DNA of 64,000 bases from Rhineura floridana (GCF_030035675.1 NC_084485.1:98538838-98602837); one strand, 5' to 3'. Shown: positions 44,901 through 56,633, counted from the stretch's first letter. Notes: generated from the letters alone by a model not told the origin. Numbers and translations: made by a program.

Positions 44901-45184
44901 TTAAACCACTTTTGTATTTTTTAGGGAAGTGTCAGTTAATGAAGGAACAGAACAAATATATCTTCCTTTCAGCCTTTGTCTGCATAGCCTTGCAACCCAT
45001 TTCTTCTGTGTTTGTACAAAAGCACATTTCTGTTCAGTGGTCTTGCATAGTGCTTCCTTTCCTTCTTTGAAGTTATGAAAGGTCACTGGCCGGCCATTGC
45101 TCCACACCCATTTGTCTGTTTTACCTTCTTCTTTTAATCCTAAAATTGGAGACACTGCAGTTGTGAAATCCATTGCCTGAATAG
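44901..45184 (-). CDS. Terminal exon of a C-type-lectin-like domain protein
   Basis: Acceptor TTAACATTGCTATTCAG, then an open frame to a stop at 44901. It encodes AMDFTTAVSPILGLKEEGK, DKWVWSNGRPVTFHNFKEGK and CAFVQTQKKWVARLCRQRLK, then GRYICSVP. The spacing GL-x(8)-WVWSNG...F...C-A-F...W...LC...YIC is the second half of a C-type lectin-like fold, closest in feel to the CLEC2/KLR-type, which typically lack the calcium-binding EPN/WND residues; none is seen here. The short C-terminal tail follows the last cysteine. The upstream half of the domain was not found, so the gene may start outside the window or this may be an isolated fragment. Confidence 0.6.
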
Positions 45185-45349
45185 CAATGTTAAAGGAATT
45201 GCATTAGGCCTTTTATGATAATAAATGCAATTATTCATAAGACAGACTCTTTGATTTCAAAAGCATTTTACTCAAGAGATGCACATGACCATCTTGCTGG
45301 TGGCAAATCCATGCTTCCAAATAATGGGCCAACTTAAGTGGGAAAAGGT

Positions 45350-45530
45350 GTTCTAGCTCAATAATAGAGCTAAATTCTTGCATGTATAAGGTCATAGGTT
45401 TAATACCTGACCCTTCCAGTTAAAAGGATGTCAGTTAACAGGGCTGGCAAAGAATTTCTGCCTGAAACATTGGAGCCATTGCTAGAGAGAAGACAGCTCT
45501 CTAGGCCATATGGAGTAGGGATGGCGTCCA
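45350..45530 (+). mobile_element. tRNA-derived SINE, plus orientation, diverged
   Basis: TCTAGCTCAATAATAGAGC (A box), AAGGTCATAGGTTTAATACC (B box), CCAGTTAAAAGGATGTCAG, then TTTCTGCCTGAAACATTGG. It is the same family as the minus-strand copies. Confidence 0.7.
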
Positions 45531-45599
45531 TTGGCCAGTGCCGATGTGAAAGCATTCCATTGACCTTACAAGCCGGTGTCAATTTGAGTTTGTTCTTTG

Positions 45600-46370
45600 T
45601 TCACTATCCACTGCTTTTACTGAACTGATTCCCCCCCTCAAAAATATTAATATCAATATTTTAAATGAAATATTGATAAATGAAGGAAATATTGATAAAA
45701 TTATCATTAATGATATTATCATTAATATCAATATTTTAGAGGTAGATTTTATTTTTAAAAATCTGTTTTCAACAACAGTGACTGAAAATTGCTACATAAA
45801 GTATATTTGTTGTCCTGAGTAAATTCAAAGCATGTTACTGCAAACCACTTCAGCTTGCTGAGATCCTGGCAGTGCAATCATATATATATATGCTGGGAAG
45901 AATTTGATTAATTGTAAAATCTGAACACCTTCATTTGCTTGAAGATTCAGTGAAGAAATCAAAGAGCCCAGTAAATAATAAACATTTTGTGGCAGAACCT
46001 GATGATTACTAGCTTTAAATCATATATGTAGGACTACTCTGTTTACAGGATGAAAACAGAGTGTCACACATCTCTGCATTCTGTATTTCAGTGGTATTTA
46101 ATCAAGTACAGCACAAGACATATGCTGTGGTATCCTGAATAATTTTTCACTTACCTATCCAAAATGGCTGCTTATTGGCAAATTTCCAGAGCCATGCCAT
46201 CTCCCTTGGAGAATGCACACTGGTTAGATGGCCACTGGACCTGGATGTGAGACAACAAAATATGACAAAGACATACAGCCACCAATATTTTTTCTTTTTT
46301 AAATCAGAAAAAAATCTGAAAACACTCTTTCATATGGATACGGGTAATGTCATATATTCAAGCACTTTTT
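45600..46370. other. AT-rich DNA with a short self-complementary patch
   Basis: 45645-45735 contains alternating ATATTGATAAA / TTATCATTAATGATA words that can pair with each other. No family is recognised. Confidence 0.35.
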
Positions 46371-46376
46371 TCCTGC

Positions 46377-47480
46377 TTTTTATTTATTTATTTATTTATT
46401 TATTTAATTTGTATCCCGCCCTTCCTCCCAGCAGGAGCCCAGGGCAGCAAACAAAGCACTAAAACTATTTAAAACGTCATAAAAACAGATCTTAGAATAC
46501 ATTAAAACAAAACAGTGTTACAAACATTTTTTTAAAAACCACAACTTTAAAAAAGGGTTAAAGTAGTAGCTGGGGCAAATCAAAACCCCAGGTGGCTTGA
46601 TGCATCCACTTGTCCCACCCTGGCTACAGCCCTGATGAGAGATCCAATTCATACATCATTGTTTCTTCTGGAGACAGACATTTTTACAGGTGGGCATCGA
46701 GGCCTAGTTTTGTTAATGATTGTTTGATTTTTATGCACCTTTCAGGGCAGAGAAGCCCTCTCATGCAACCCACATAAAAGAATTAAAAACATTTTTTAAA
46801 AATATATATAACACACACATTAAACTATTAAAACTCAAACTGCAACATAAAATTACTCAAATTCAGACTGCAATCCATAGAAAACAAAATAATTAGCAGT
46901 GACAGTTTAAAAATCCAGACCAACATCATTAACTGAAAGCAGGTTAGAACAAAAAGTTATAGAGAAAGCCACATGTACATTCTATAGGAAGAGATTCAAC
47001 AAAGATGCAGCCATGCTGAAAAGGCCCTGTCTCTTGTGCACACCAGTCTGATTGATCTTAATGATGGACCTGTGAGTGACACCTTTACAACTGATATTAG
47101 GGCCAGGGAAAGTTCACATTAGTTCAGGCAGTCCTTCAAACAACCTTCTCCCAAACCATTTTAGGCTTCAAAGGTAGTCATATTTAAATTGGGCTCAGAA
47201 ATGCTGCACTATTGTAACAGGTAGAGCATAGCTGGTGTATGCTCCAAAAACTTTGCCCCCACAAGCAACTGAGCAGCTATGTTTTATACCAACCAAATGA
47301 CGCTTCCAAAACATCTCCAAAGGCAGCCCCATGTACAGCACATTACAGTAGTCTAATCTAGATGTAACCAGCAGGTCATGAATAACTGTGGCAACATCTG
47401 CCTTCTCTAGATAGGGACTCAACCACTGATAATGATATGTATCTAGAGCCATTATAAAGAAAATGGTAGATGAAACCCAT
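46377..47480 (-). mobile_element. L2-like LINE, 3' portion
   Basis: The minus-strand frame near 47.3-47.4 kb encodes TSRLDYCNVLYMGLPLEMFW, a conserved reverse transcriptase block of L2/CR1-type LINEs. The same strand ends at 46377 with CTGCTGGGAGGAAGGGCGGG, ATACAAATT and (AAAT)n. I interpret the whole as one truncated, decayed element, though 46.6-46.9 kb might contain a second family. Confidence 0.6.
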
Positions 47481-47484
47481 AGGT

Positions 47485-47625
47485 ACATAGGAAGCTTCCT
47501 TACACCAGGTTAGACTATTAATCAATATAACTATTTTTGACTCTGTTCTGTCTGCCAGCAGTTCTGCAGGGTCTTGGGACACAGACTGGTCTTTCCCATT
47601 TACATTACCTGGTACCTGCTACTTA
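47485..47625 (-). mobile_element. tRNA-derived SINE fragment
   Basis: TACATAGGAAGCTTCCTTAC, CTGCCAGCAGTTCTGCAGGG and TTACCTGGTACCTGCTAC. The tRNA head is missing. Confidence 0.6.
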
Positions 47626-47629
47626 AACA

Positions 47630-48240
47630 ACTCCCCCCACCCCACTCCACAAAAGTACTTCAGTTTGGCTAGTACTTCAATACATTCCAAGAATGCCTAC
47701 TGTCCTTCAGAGCATTCATTCAGTGTTTTGATGCTGTTCAAATTAAATAACCTTAGATACTTTATAAGCAAGATAGGCCTGGGTGAAATAGATGATGGAT
47801 ACTCCTTTTATGTGTGATTATTTATGTAACCAAAGAGCAGAATGAAGGCAATATGTTTTAAATGGCTGATTGTAGAATAGTGCTCATATATTCAGAGCAT
47901 AACATTTCCAATCCCATCTTCACTTCTGTCATAGAAAAGGAAATATATTCATTTTGTGCCTTGGCCCGTTTGACCTTTGCAGAGTCAGGCACTTTTCTGT
48001 ATGGTTTTTCAATAATGAATCTTATTAGCATGGCATAACATTCAAACAGGCCTCACTTCTGTAGGAATCATCAGAAGGATAACATATTCTGTAATTCAGA
48101 AGGTCACAAATTGTAAAATTTATGTCATAACAACAACAACAAATGCCATAAAAGCAATAATACACACTGTGTAAAATGTTGGCCCAGCTTTTTCTAGCCT
48201 GCATGTCGTTTTTATGTTAATTTGCAAATGCATTTTTTCC
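47630..48240. other. No recognisable feature
   Basis: One short (AAC)n run at 48130. Nothing else supported. Confidence 0.35.
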
Positions 48241-48244
48241 TCAC

Positions 48245-48425
48245 TGAAATTCTGTTGTTGTTATGTGCCTTCAGGTCGATTTCGACTTATGGTGACCCTA
48301 TGAATCAGCAACCTCCAATAGGATCTGTTATAAACCACCCTGTTCAGATCTTTTAAGTTCAGGTCTGTGGCTTCCTTTATGGAATCAATTCATCTCGTTG
48401 CGTCTTCCTCTTTTTCTGCTGCTTG
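48245..48425 (-). mobile_element. LINE 3' fragment, same family as 17731-18145
   Basis: TTGTTGTTATGTGCCTTCAG, GTCGATTTCGACTTATGGTG, ATGAATCAGCAACCTCC. It ends abruptly next to a CR1 fragment. Confidence 0.75.
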
Positions 48426-48444
48426 AAGCACTTTAAGCACTTTC

Positions 48445-48662
48445 ATAAGAAAAGCCCTAATGGGATGAGGACAAAGGCCCATCTAGTCCAGCATCCTTTT
48501 CTCACAGGGGCCAACCAGATGCCTTTGAGAAGCTCACAAGCAGGGTTTGAGTGCAATAGCACTCTCCCCTCCTGTGATTCCCAGCAACTGGGATTCAGAG
48601 GCATCCTGCCGCCAACAGCAGAGGTACTGTTGCTGATAGCTATTGATAGCCTTATCCCCCAT
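48445..48662 (-). mobile_element. CR1 LINE 3' fragment
   Basis: AAGGCCCATCTAGTCCAGCA, GGGGCCAACCAGATGCC, CCCAGCAACTGGGATTCAG and TAGCTATTGATAGCC. Confidence 0.75.
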
Positions 48663-48669
48663 CCTGGTC

Positions 48670-49385
48670 TTTCCCCAAAAAAAGGGGCAGGTAGGACTAT
48701 GCAGGGTTGGACACTACCACTTGAAGTTACCCTGTGCACCTTCAGGCAGCACCTCCCTATTGCCTTTGCTGTTGCAGAACAGAGCAGGTGGCAGGGCATG
48801 TGTGCTGTTGTGTCCCTTTGTGGCCAAGGATCTCCAGGCACCTTGATCATGCAGCTGCCAAACAACTCCCAACTTTGGAAGCTGGAGACCATTTGCACCC
48901 ATCTCTGCAGCTTTGAAGCTGGGAGGAAGGCTGGCTGCTCACCACAGGCTGGCTCAACACATTATGACAAGCACAGTGAGCAGAATTGCTTAACCTTTCC
49001 CTAGCCCCGCACTGATCCTTCTGAAATTTTGCAGCGGATTTACCTAGGGACCCCCTGTGTTATATGCCCTGTTCATACAACAAAACCACATGAAAGACTC
49101 CATGAAAAATGTATCTGGCATGGTTGAAGCTGCTTTGAACCATCTTGACTGTATGGGCAACCCTTCATAAAATGAAAAACAAACAAAAAGCCTTCCCTCA
49201 CAGAGCATGAGAATTCCTGGTACACATAGCAGAATTACATTTTATATATTGTAGAACTTTTTAGCTACTACACTTTACCATCTCTACTCTAATGGAGAAA
49301 GTGTAATCTAAATTAAAACAACCAGTTTCCCCCCCTGTTTTAAATAAAGGTACTGGAATAAAAGACAGATATTTCAGCATTGTTT
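48670..49385. other. No recognisable feature
   Basis: The open frames of 60-193 codons that run through 48.4-49.0 kb begin inside the CR1 fragment and have no coding support. Confidence 0.35.
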
Positions 49386-49391
49386 ATATAT

Positions 49392-49480
49392 TACGGCTGC
49401 AATCCTAACCATATTTACCTGGGAGTAAGCCCCACTGAATTTCAGTAGGACTTACTTCTGAGAAGTATGGTTAGGATTGC
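49392..49480. repeat. Foldback repeat (GAGTAGAC family), well kept
   Basis: Arms CGGCTGCAATCCTAACCATA, TTTACCTGGGAGTAAG and CTTACTTCTGAGAAGTATGG, TTAGGATTGC pair closely around CCCCACTGAATTTCAGTAGG. Confidence 0.75.
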
Positions 49481-49499
49481 CCTGCTCCTGTGAATGTAT

Positions 49500-50505
49500 T
49501 TCCTAGCAAAACCAACTTGCTTCTGGTGTTTACGTTTCAACTTAATGTAGACCACGTTGCTGTAATTTATCCACTAAACAATTATGATTAGTCCTTCCCT
49601 CCTCTTTAGATGTCTTAAAACACTTCACTTTTTTTAAAAAAGAAATGCACTTTTTCAAGAAATGGAATGAGGCACTGTGCAGTTGTAGTTGTTTTTCTTT
49701 GTTGTTTCTCTAAGACCCACATCTTCTCTCTTTCCTGTTTGAATCTAATAAAAATGGTTAAAGCTGCACGGATATTTTTCTTTATGAGAAACATTTGAAC
49801 AAAAACAAACAAAAAATGTTCTCCTGTTCTTGTGAGGTACTGTAAACAGTACAACATTCTAACTACGGAAATATATAGTTTCAGGCCTTCATTTGCTTCC
49901 AGTTCTTTCCGGGCAACATATTTGCCAACATATTTTGTTTCAGTTTAGTGGAACTATTTTCATAACTATCCTCGAAGGCTTTCAATGCAAGGTCAAACCA
50001 GCTTCATTCTGGAGTGGGGGAGTTTTATTAACAAGTGCGACTAAACCATCCTCTTTTGCTGTCCACTTCTGTTTCCAATTTGTCAGCAAGCATGAAAACT
50101 ACAGACCATAAATGCTCATGGGGTTTTTAACCAGTTACACTGAATATTAGGATGCCTATTATAAGGCAAAAAGCTCAGCATCTTCAAGAAAGTGGATTAA
50201 AACAAGGTCAGTTAAAAAGTGGTTTGCCTTTAGCAAAAAGGTGGGGAAAAATCTCATCACATATGGGAAAATGAAGTTACTTTGTTTTATGAAAGTGGTC
50301 TGCTGGGTAACCATCTGTGGTATGTTTCTTTGTACATATCTAGACAACATTTTCTTAAGATCCCTGTTCAGCTTTGCATAGAAATGGCACAGGCCTACTT
50401 AACTGTTTATATCCTACCCTATACCTATGTATCTGCTGAATAAGAGCAAGAATTCAGTCATCTAATGAAGTGGACCCTAGTCAATCAAAGCTTGTACCAC
50501 AATAA
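49500..50505. other. No recognisable feature
   Basis: No supported exon or repeat. Confidence 0.35.
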
Positions 50506-50513
50506 TGTTTAAA

Positions 50514-50650
50514 GCAGGGACAGCCAACATGGTGCCTCCAGATGTTCTTGGACTCCGACTTCCATCAGCCCCAGCCAGCATGGCCAATTGTCATGAATAA
50601 TGGGAGCTGCAGTCCAACATCATCTGGAGAGCACCACGTTGGCTACTTTG
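50514..50650. mobile_element. Palindromic hAT-like MITE
   Basis: CAGGGACAGCCAACATGGTG and GAGAGCACCACGTTGGCTAC are inverted. It is the same subfamily as 56359-56487. Confidence 0.7.
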
Positions 50651-50810
50651 GGGCTAAGATGTCACAAGGCTCTTGGCTGCAATAGAGACGCCCTTTGGAA
50701 TCTGTTCAGTTTTACAGTGCACAATCAGGACCAAAAGGTACGACTTGTTCTGCCCCTCTGCTACCACAAGAAGTCCACAAAAGTCCTACATAGCAGCTAA
50801 CAGTGTGTAA

Positions 50811-50935
50811 GGTCAGCATAATACAGTGTCTAGAATGTTGCATTCAGATGTGGTAAACTCAGGTTCAAATTCCCAGACAGTGGGAAGGTGGATTTAACCT
50901 TTCATCCTGCATCACAGTCCTAATCCAAATAGCTC
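50811..50935 (+). mobile_element. Old Sauria-like SINE
   Basis: GTCAGCATAATACAGTGTC, TAGAATGTTGCATTC and ACTCAGGTTCAAATTCCC resemble a decayed tRNA-like head. Confidence 0.45.
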
Positions 50936-50984
50936 ACCTGGAACAGCTGGTTAGACATGAAGGCAGAAATATGTAGGTTTAAAT

Positions 50985-51295
50985 GTGTAAGTCCATACGT
51001 TTTTCATCCATGGTTAAAAACAGCTTTGGGAGAAGTGATCTGGATCAGTCCTCCACACCTACGCAATAGCCCATTATTAACTTTTTATCAGCAGCTGAAA
51101 ACACACGCCTTTACCCCAGCCCTTTGTGGCTGGATGAAGTTGTTGGTCTGTTCAGGCACACTGAATTTCTTTCTTTCGTATTCTGCTGTTATCATTGAGT
51201 TGGTTGGGTTTTAATATACAATGCTTTATTCTATTGTGTATCTCGAGGGACCGTACGCTGAAGAGTGGATTATAGATTTGATAGATACAGTATAA
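50985..51295 (+). mobile_element. L2-like LINE 3' fragment
   Basis: The plus frame reads LKTALGEVIWISPPHLRNS and LLTFYQQLKTHAFTPALCG, a C-terminal ORF2 segment typical of squamate L2-like elements. A diverged tail follows near 51.25 kb. Confidence 0.5.
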
Positions 51296-51818
51296 ACAAA
51301 TCCAAATCAGCAGCCACATGTGTTCTTGCAAAAGATATATTTTTGCATAAAAATTTTAAATTTAAAAATATTAACTCAAATTATGTTTTTCAAAGAAGTG
51401 TCACAGATTGGAAACAGTTCTAAAATCTGTGGACCCTGGGATGCGAGTGATTTTTAGCTGAATCAAGTCCAGGACATTGGTATATGCAAAATCAGAACTA
51501 AAGAAACCCATTCAAATAGGCAGAGAGTGTAAGAGACAATCAGTGAAGCAAGAGTGGTGGGCCAGTGTTTGTCTACTTCTTTTCAAGAACGCTGCTGGGA
51601 GGCAGGAGCCAAGAAGGGCAATGCTGGAAAAGGAGCTGAAGCTGTTAATAACAGTGCAGTATACTTTCTGTATTGAGGAATAAGTGCCAGAAGAAGATTT
51701 GAACATATCAAGGAATAGATTAATGCTGTTTTGTAAATCGGGCAACACATTCTGAACCCAGAGACACAGCCTGATCAGTTTAAGAACTCAGAAGCTGTGA
51801 GGAGATATGCAGCACTGA

Positions 51819-52283
51819 CAGGGCCGGCTCCAGGAATGCCGGGGCCCTTGGGCATCAGCTTGCTCTGGGCCCCAGCGTGTGTGCGTGCGCACACACACAC
51901 ACACGCATGCACGCACGCAGCCCCCCACGCCCCCCACCTGCCTGGCTGCTGTCTTTTACCATTGCCCTTAACGAAGATGCCGGCCGTGGTTTCCCTAAGG
52001 GGATGACACCTCCGCCGCAATCTTTGTTGATGGCACACGTGCGTGCTATGCACGTGCATGTCTGCCATCAACTAAGATGGCGACAGGGGCTTCAGTACCT
52101 TAGGGAAACCGTGGCCGCCATCTTCATTAAGGGCAATGGTAAAAGACAGCAGACAGGTAGGTGGGGGGTGTGGGGGGGCTGCGGATCGTGGAAGGGGAAC
52201 AGAGGGGTGGCTGAGGGGTCCCCTGTAGCTCCAGGGGCCATCAGGCCAGTGCTCCACCTGGCCGCCCTTTAGAACCAGCCCGG
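51819..52283. mobile_element. hAT-type element carrying YY1-like motifs, copy 3
   Basis: Starts CAGGGCCGGCTCCAGG and ends GAACCAGCCCGG. The perfect octamer AGCACTGA flanks it (51811-51818 and 52284-52291). The interior has GCCGGCCGTGGTTTCCCTAA, AACTAAGATGGCGACAGGGG and GTGGCCGCCATCTTC. It also contains an (AC)n tract at 51888-51904. 465 bp, no transposase. Confidence 0.92.
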
Positions 52284-52299
52284 AGCACTGATACCCCAC

Positions 52300-53225
52300 A
52301 AATATACTGCTGCTGCCATCACTTTACCAACCTTGCTATTTGCTTAGGGATGTTAGCTGCATGATACAGCAAGCATAGGAAAGGAGTGGGCAAAGGGGCT
52401 GTTGGCACAGGAGGACAGGAAGTACTGCAACATGTCTATATCATAAGTTTTAGGGCCTCTCCAGACTAGTGGGTGGTATTCAACTAAATAATTGTGCAAG
52501 CAACAAGGATCAGTGCAAGTACAATGGGACTTCTCCCTGCCTGCACCCATGCCTTCCCCAAATCTGCTCTTGAGGGTTGTGGAAATTCCCAGAACAGATT
52601 TACAGGGTGCATGCAGGGAGGGAGGGGAAGAACATTCTATTGTGCAAAGAGAAATCCTTGTATTGATGGAACCAGTCACTGAGCGCTAGGATAAATATAA
52701 CCCAGAGGGGTGGGGTGGGGGTTGCGGGCGTATTCTGCAACATGTCATAGATGCCATAATAGTGCATTAGTGAAAGATTTATACTGGATGGTTCACACAT
52801 CATTCCAATTTATTAGTTGTTCTGCGATGCTTCCCCAATGTTATTGCATTATTGCTCTTGCACTACAGCACAACAAAAGCAGAAACCCCCCCCAAAAAAC
52901 CCCCAAAATATTTGTGGTGTGAAAAGTTATAGGATTTCAGCGGGAAGCCAGGGGGTATATATTGAATGAAAAAGAAGCCCTATGTCCATCCTAAAACATT
53001 TGCAGCCACAAATAGTATTGAATGCGGGATCACATGTAAGTACTCCAATACCACCATGAGCACAAATTATCATGAATGCACAATAAAAGGACATCTGGAA
53101 TGGCCCTTACAGTGAGAGGTAGGGTCACTCTATGGGTCATGTCGAACCCAGATTTAAAGCAAACTATGCTACTTTTACAGGGAGATACACCAACACCAAG
53201 TTTTCGAATCAGATGTCTAGGTTTC
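52300..53225. other. No recognisable feature
   Basis: Short overlapping frames on both strands near 52.5-52.8 kb are not supported. Confidence 0.35.
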
Positions 53226-53232
53226 CTGCAGG

Positions 53233-53433
53233 AAGGAACACAGAAAGCTGCCTTAAAGCGTGTCAGACTAGTTTCTCAAACAGCCCAATATTGTCTCCTC
53301 TAACTAGCAGCAGCTCTCCAGGGTCTCAGGAAGAGGTCTAGTTCATTACCTGCTACCTGATGATTTCAACTGGAGATGTTAGGGATTGAAGCCAAGGCTT
53401 CCTGCTTGCAAAGCATGTGCTCCACCAGTGACT
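53233..53433 (-). mobile_element. tRNA-derived SINE, minus orientation
   Basis: GGAACACAGAAAGCTGCCTT, CAGCAGCTCTCCAGGGTCTC, and a decayed tRNA-like head at the right (CCTGCTTGCAAAGCATGTGC). Confidence 0.75.
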
Positions 53434-53465
53434 TATGTTCAGTAGTGAAAAAGACTACTTCTTTT

Positions 53466-53810
53466 GATGGACATGTTGAGCAGTTGTTAGTGGGCCTGTT
53501 GTATTTGATTGATTCCTTTGGAAATCCCAATGTTCAGGCCCATGTTAATTATTTTTCCTGTACTAGAAATCAGCATACATACTCTAAAACCAAATTCCAT
53601 ATTGTTATTATTATTGTTATTATTATTGTTATTATTATTAACAACAACAATAACAACAACAACAACAATAATAATATGGAATTTGGTTTTAGAGTATGTA
53701 TGCTGATTTCTAGTACAGGAAAAATAATTAATATGGGCCTGAACATTGGGATTCCCAAAGGAATCAATCAAATACAACAGGCCCACTAACAACCGCTCAA
53801 CATGTCCATC
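53466..53810. repeat. Long palindrome: 138-bp arms, trinucleotide core
   Basis: The left arm (53466-53603, GATGGACATGTTGAGC...) and right arm (53673-53810, ...GCTCAACATGTCCATC) are reverse complements with about three mismatches. The 69-bp spacer is (TTATTG/ATT)n on one side and (AAC/AAT)n on the other, so it can also pair with itself in part. A second such tract (53811-53878) follows the right arm. Confidence 0.9.
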
Positions 53811-53879
53811 ATTGTTGTTATTGTTATTGTTGTTGTTGTTATTAATAATAATAACAATAACAATAATAATAATAATTTC

Positions 53880-54700
53880 CATTTATGGACCGCTTACTAT
53901 CTAAAAGTTCTCAAAGGGTTTTCAATAAAATACACAAGGTACAATAAAAAAAAACATCTGCCCAGAGCAGGGATGCCTATCTGGCCCTTAAAAGGTTTTG
54001 TGCCCCCCCCAAGGCCCCCAATTCATCATTACCATTATCATTTTATTTATTTTTTTAGTATTTGCATGGGTCCCTCACTATGATGCCATGAGGCCAAAAG
54101 ATTTTTTGTGCCCCCACAAGCTCATTTTTCCCCATTCTAAATGTTCTTTAAAAAGTATTATTTTTTAAAAAAAACAGTTACTGACTACTTGCATACTCTG
54201 ATGCAGGAGGTTTTTCTGTCCCTCTCCAATTGGTCCATATCTGATTCTGTGATGCCAAAGGTTTTGAAATGCCTGAAAACCCCCTAATTCTGTCCTTCTA
54301 AAAACTAAGGGGAGATTCCAGCTTTTGCACTTTGGCCATGGTCACTTTGACATGCACCCCCAATAGATTGACCATGGGTCAATGCAGCCTTCAGTCCAAA
54401 AAAAGAATAGCCACCCCTGCCCTAGAACATACTGTTTGTGCTCATTTTCACTCATCGGGGGCAATTCTGTCCTAGTGGATGACCAAACCTCAACCTTATG
54501 AAAAAACCAGGACAATCCAGAAGTATTTCTATCCAAGATTCTCATACCATTTCCTGCAGGCCTTTTCAGCACTGTCCCAAGATGCATTTCTAATGGAACT
54601 CAAACCATAGCAGTGCTTGTCTCTGAGTGTCCAGTTGGAAGGGCACTTTCTCTGTGAAGGGACAAACAAACCAAAAAAAGCAATAAGATTACACACCTCT
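53880..54700. other. Probable unrecognised dispersed repeat plus unique DNA
   Basis: TGCCCCCCCCAAGGCCCCC and TGTGCCCCCACAAGCTC are similar words about 100 bp apart (54001 and 54110), hinting at a small tandem structure. No family named. Confidence 0.3.
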
Positions 54701-56340
54701 GATGAACCCCATGTCTGAGCTCTTTCACATAAAAAAAACCATTGTTCTTCTCAGGTGTATTATAAATGGCACCTATAGCTTCTCACATTATGCTTCCCAT
54801 GTTATGCTTCTTAAGACATAGGCATGGAAGCAGTTTACAGACATGTGAATAGCTAACATACAAATTGGCTGGCATGTCTGTTTAACTGTAAAATAAAGAC
54901 TCAACATTTAAATGTGCATATGCATAAGAAAAGAGACACAGCACATCTAAATGCTGAATCTTTTTTTTCTATTAATTTCCCTGAAGGTGGACCAGGAGAG
55001 TCTGAAATGCACTGGAAAAATAAATATTGCTTTTGTCCATCTCATTGTTTTTTGCTTACTTCCAGTTCCCATTTTTGTTGCATTGTGTCTGTATTGCACT
55101 CCTGATAGCCCGATAGCCAAACACTGGATTTAGTAGATGAACCATCCAATGGAACATGACACTTTACCATGCCTCACACATCTTAGCCACTTCTAGGCTT
55201 CAGACGTGACTAAGGAAAAATAATGCCAAAAGTAGTGATTAAAATACTATTTTTCACAGAGCCGAAAAAAACACACCCTTTTCATTCACAGCCATGAAAA
55301 TGAACAGCATGTTCATGCACGTTTACAATCTAACTGGCTTTAAAGGGGCTTACTTCCAAGTAAAGGTGCAAAACAGGGCAGCTTAAGGACCAAACTAGAT
55401 AAGACAAGGCAGACTCCAAATGTTTTTATTTTTTTAAAATGCAGATGTGGGGGCAGGAACTTTGATTGGGGCATCATCATCTCTTGATCATAATTCCCCC
55501 TCCCCCATGGCTTTTCCTATGGGCCCCTGTATTTTCTCCGGAAGGGAGAAAAGCAAGCAAGGGGTGATATTGCTTGGATAAATGGTTAACAGGAAAATGA
55601 TAAGGCATTTCCTGCCTTACCACTGCCTTGATCGTATCAGCAGCCCTCATAGCTATATTTTAGTTAAAAACACTAAGCCTGAGATTGGTCACTGGTCTCC
55701 CGTGTATTTCTAGTTTGGTCTGTAGCTGCAGCATCCTTTGTGCACTAAATGGGAGCAGGCCCAATGAACTCAGCCAGACTTGCTTCCAAGTGAACATGTG
55801 TAGGATCAGGTTGCACAACAGATGTTATTATTTGGGCTTAGCGACTGCCGAAATCTCACAGAATAAGTAGCCTGACTGAGCAGGAATGCAGACGTAGTAA
55901 TGTGTTATTTCTTAGCTATCAACTGCAGTTGCTCATAGGCATTTGGTGATAAAGATATGGGAACTTTTGACTCTTATTTGATTCAGTGCTTCTCTCTTCC
56001 TCATAAGATTTTGATTTAATAGAACCACTTATAAGTAGGAATGAGTGAACTGGAGGGTTAAGATTCTTTTAAAACCTTGAATAAGCTTTTTAAGTTGTGA
56101 AATGGTGTGGATGAAAGTTGGACTCAGTTCTGATAGCTGATTAAAATTTTATAGCCAGGATACAGGACTAGAAATCCTAATTAATATCCCACTTTTGCTA
56201 TAATAATCAAGCCACATTTTGATTTGGTTGGTAGGGAGCCAGGTATGCAACTGTTCCATAACAACACTTGAGAAGACAAGTTTTCATTGTGTGAAAGAAG
56301 CCTGCCCAGAAGCTATTTTCCCAGCAAAGGGGGAAAATGT
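54700..56340. other. No recognisable feature
   Basis: A single arm of the GAGTAGAC foldback family may lie at 55785-55815 (GACTTGCTTCCAAGTGAAC then ATGTGTAGGATCAGG). Otherwise nothing supported. Confidence 0.35.
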
Positions 56341-56358
56341 TGCTTGAAAACCTATAGC

Positions 56359-56487
56359 AGGGATAGCCAATGTGGTGCCCTCCAGAAGTTGCTGGACTAC
56401 AGCTCTCATCACCCCCAACCACACTGGCCTATGATTAAAGATGATGGGAGTTGGAGTCCAATAGCATCTGGAGGGCTACCTCTGCTG
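56359..56487. mobile_element. hAT-type MITE A of a tandem pair
   Basis: Starts CAGGGATAGCCAATGTGGTG and ends GGAGGGCTACCTCTGCTG. Left octamer ACCTATAG (56351-56358), right octamer ACCTACAG (56488-56495). Confidence 0.88.
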
Positions 56488-56495
56488 ACCTACAG

Positions 56496-56633
56496 CAGCC
56501 TTTCCCAACCAGTGTGCCTCCAGATGTTGTTGGACCACAATTCCCATCTTTCCTGACCATTGGCAATGCTGGCTGAGGCTGATGGGAGTTGTAGTCCAAC
56601 AACATCTGGAGGCACACTGGTTTGGAAAGGCTG
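56496..56633. mobile_element. hAT-type MITE B of a tandem pair
   Basis: Starts CAGCCTTTCCCAACC and ends GGTTTGGAAAGGCTG, the same subfamily as 9906-10043. Left octamer ACCTACAG (56488-56495) is shared with MITE A; right octamer ACCTAGAG (56634-56641). Confidence 0.92.

Noticed and set aside
48423-49004. 193-codon plus-strand frame and its minus-strand partner
   Set aside because: They begin within a CR1 fragment and have no family similarity or splice signals.
53376-53882. Open frames with long asparagine runs
   Set aside because: They are translations of the (AAT/AAC)n microsatellite in the palindrome.
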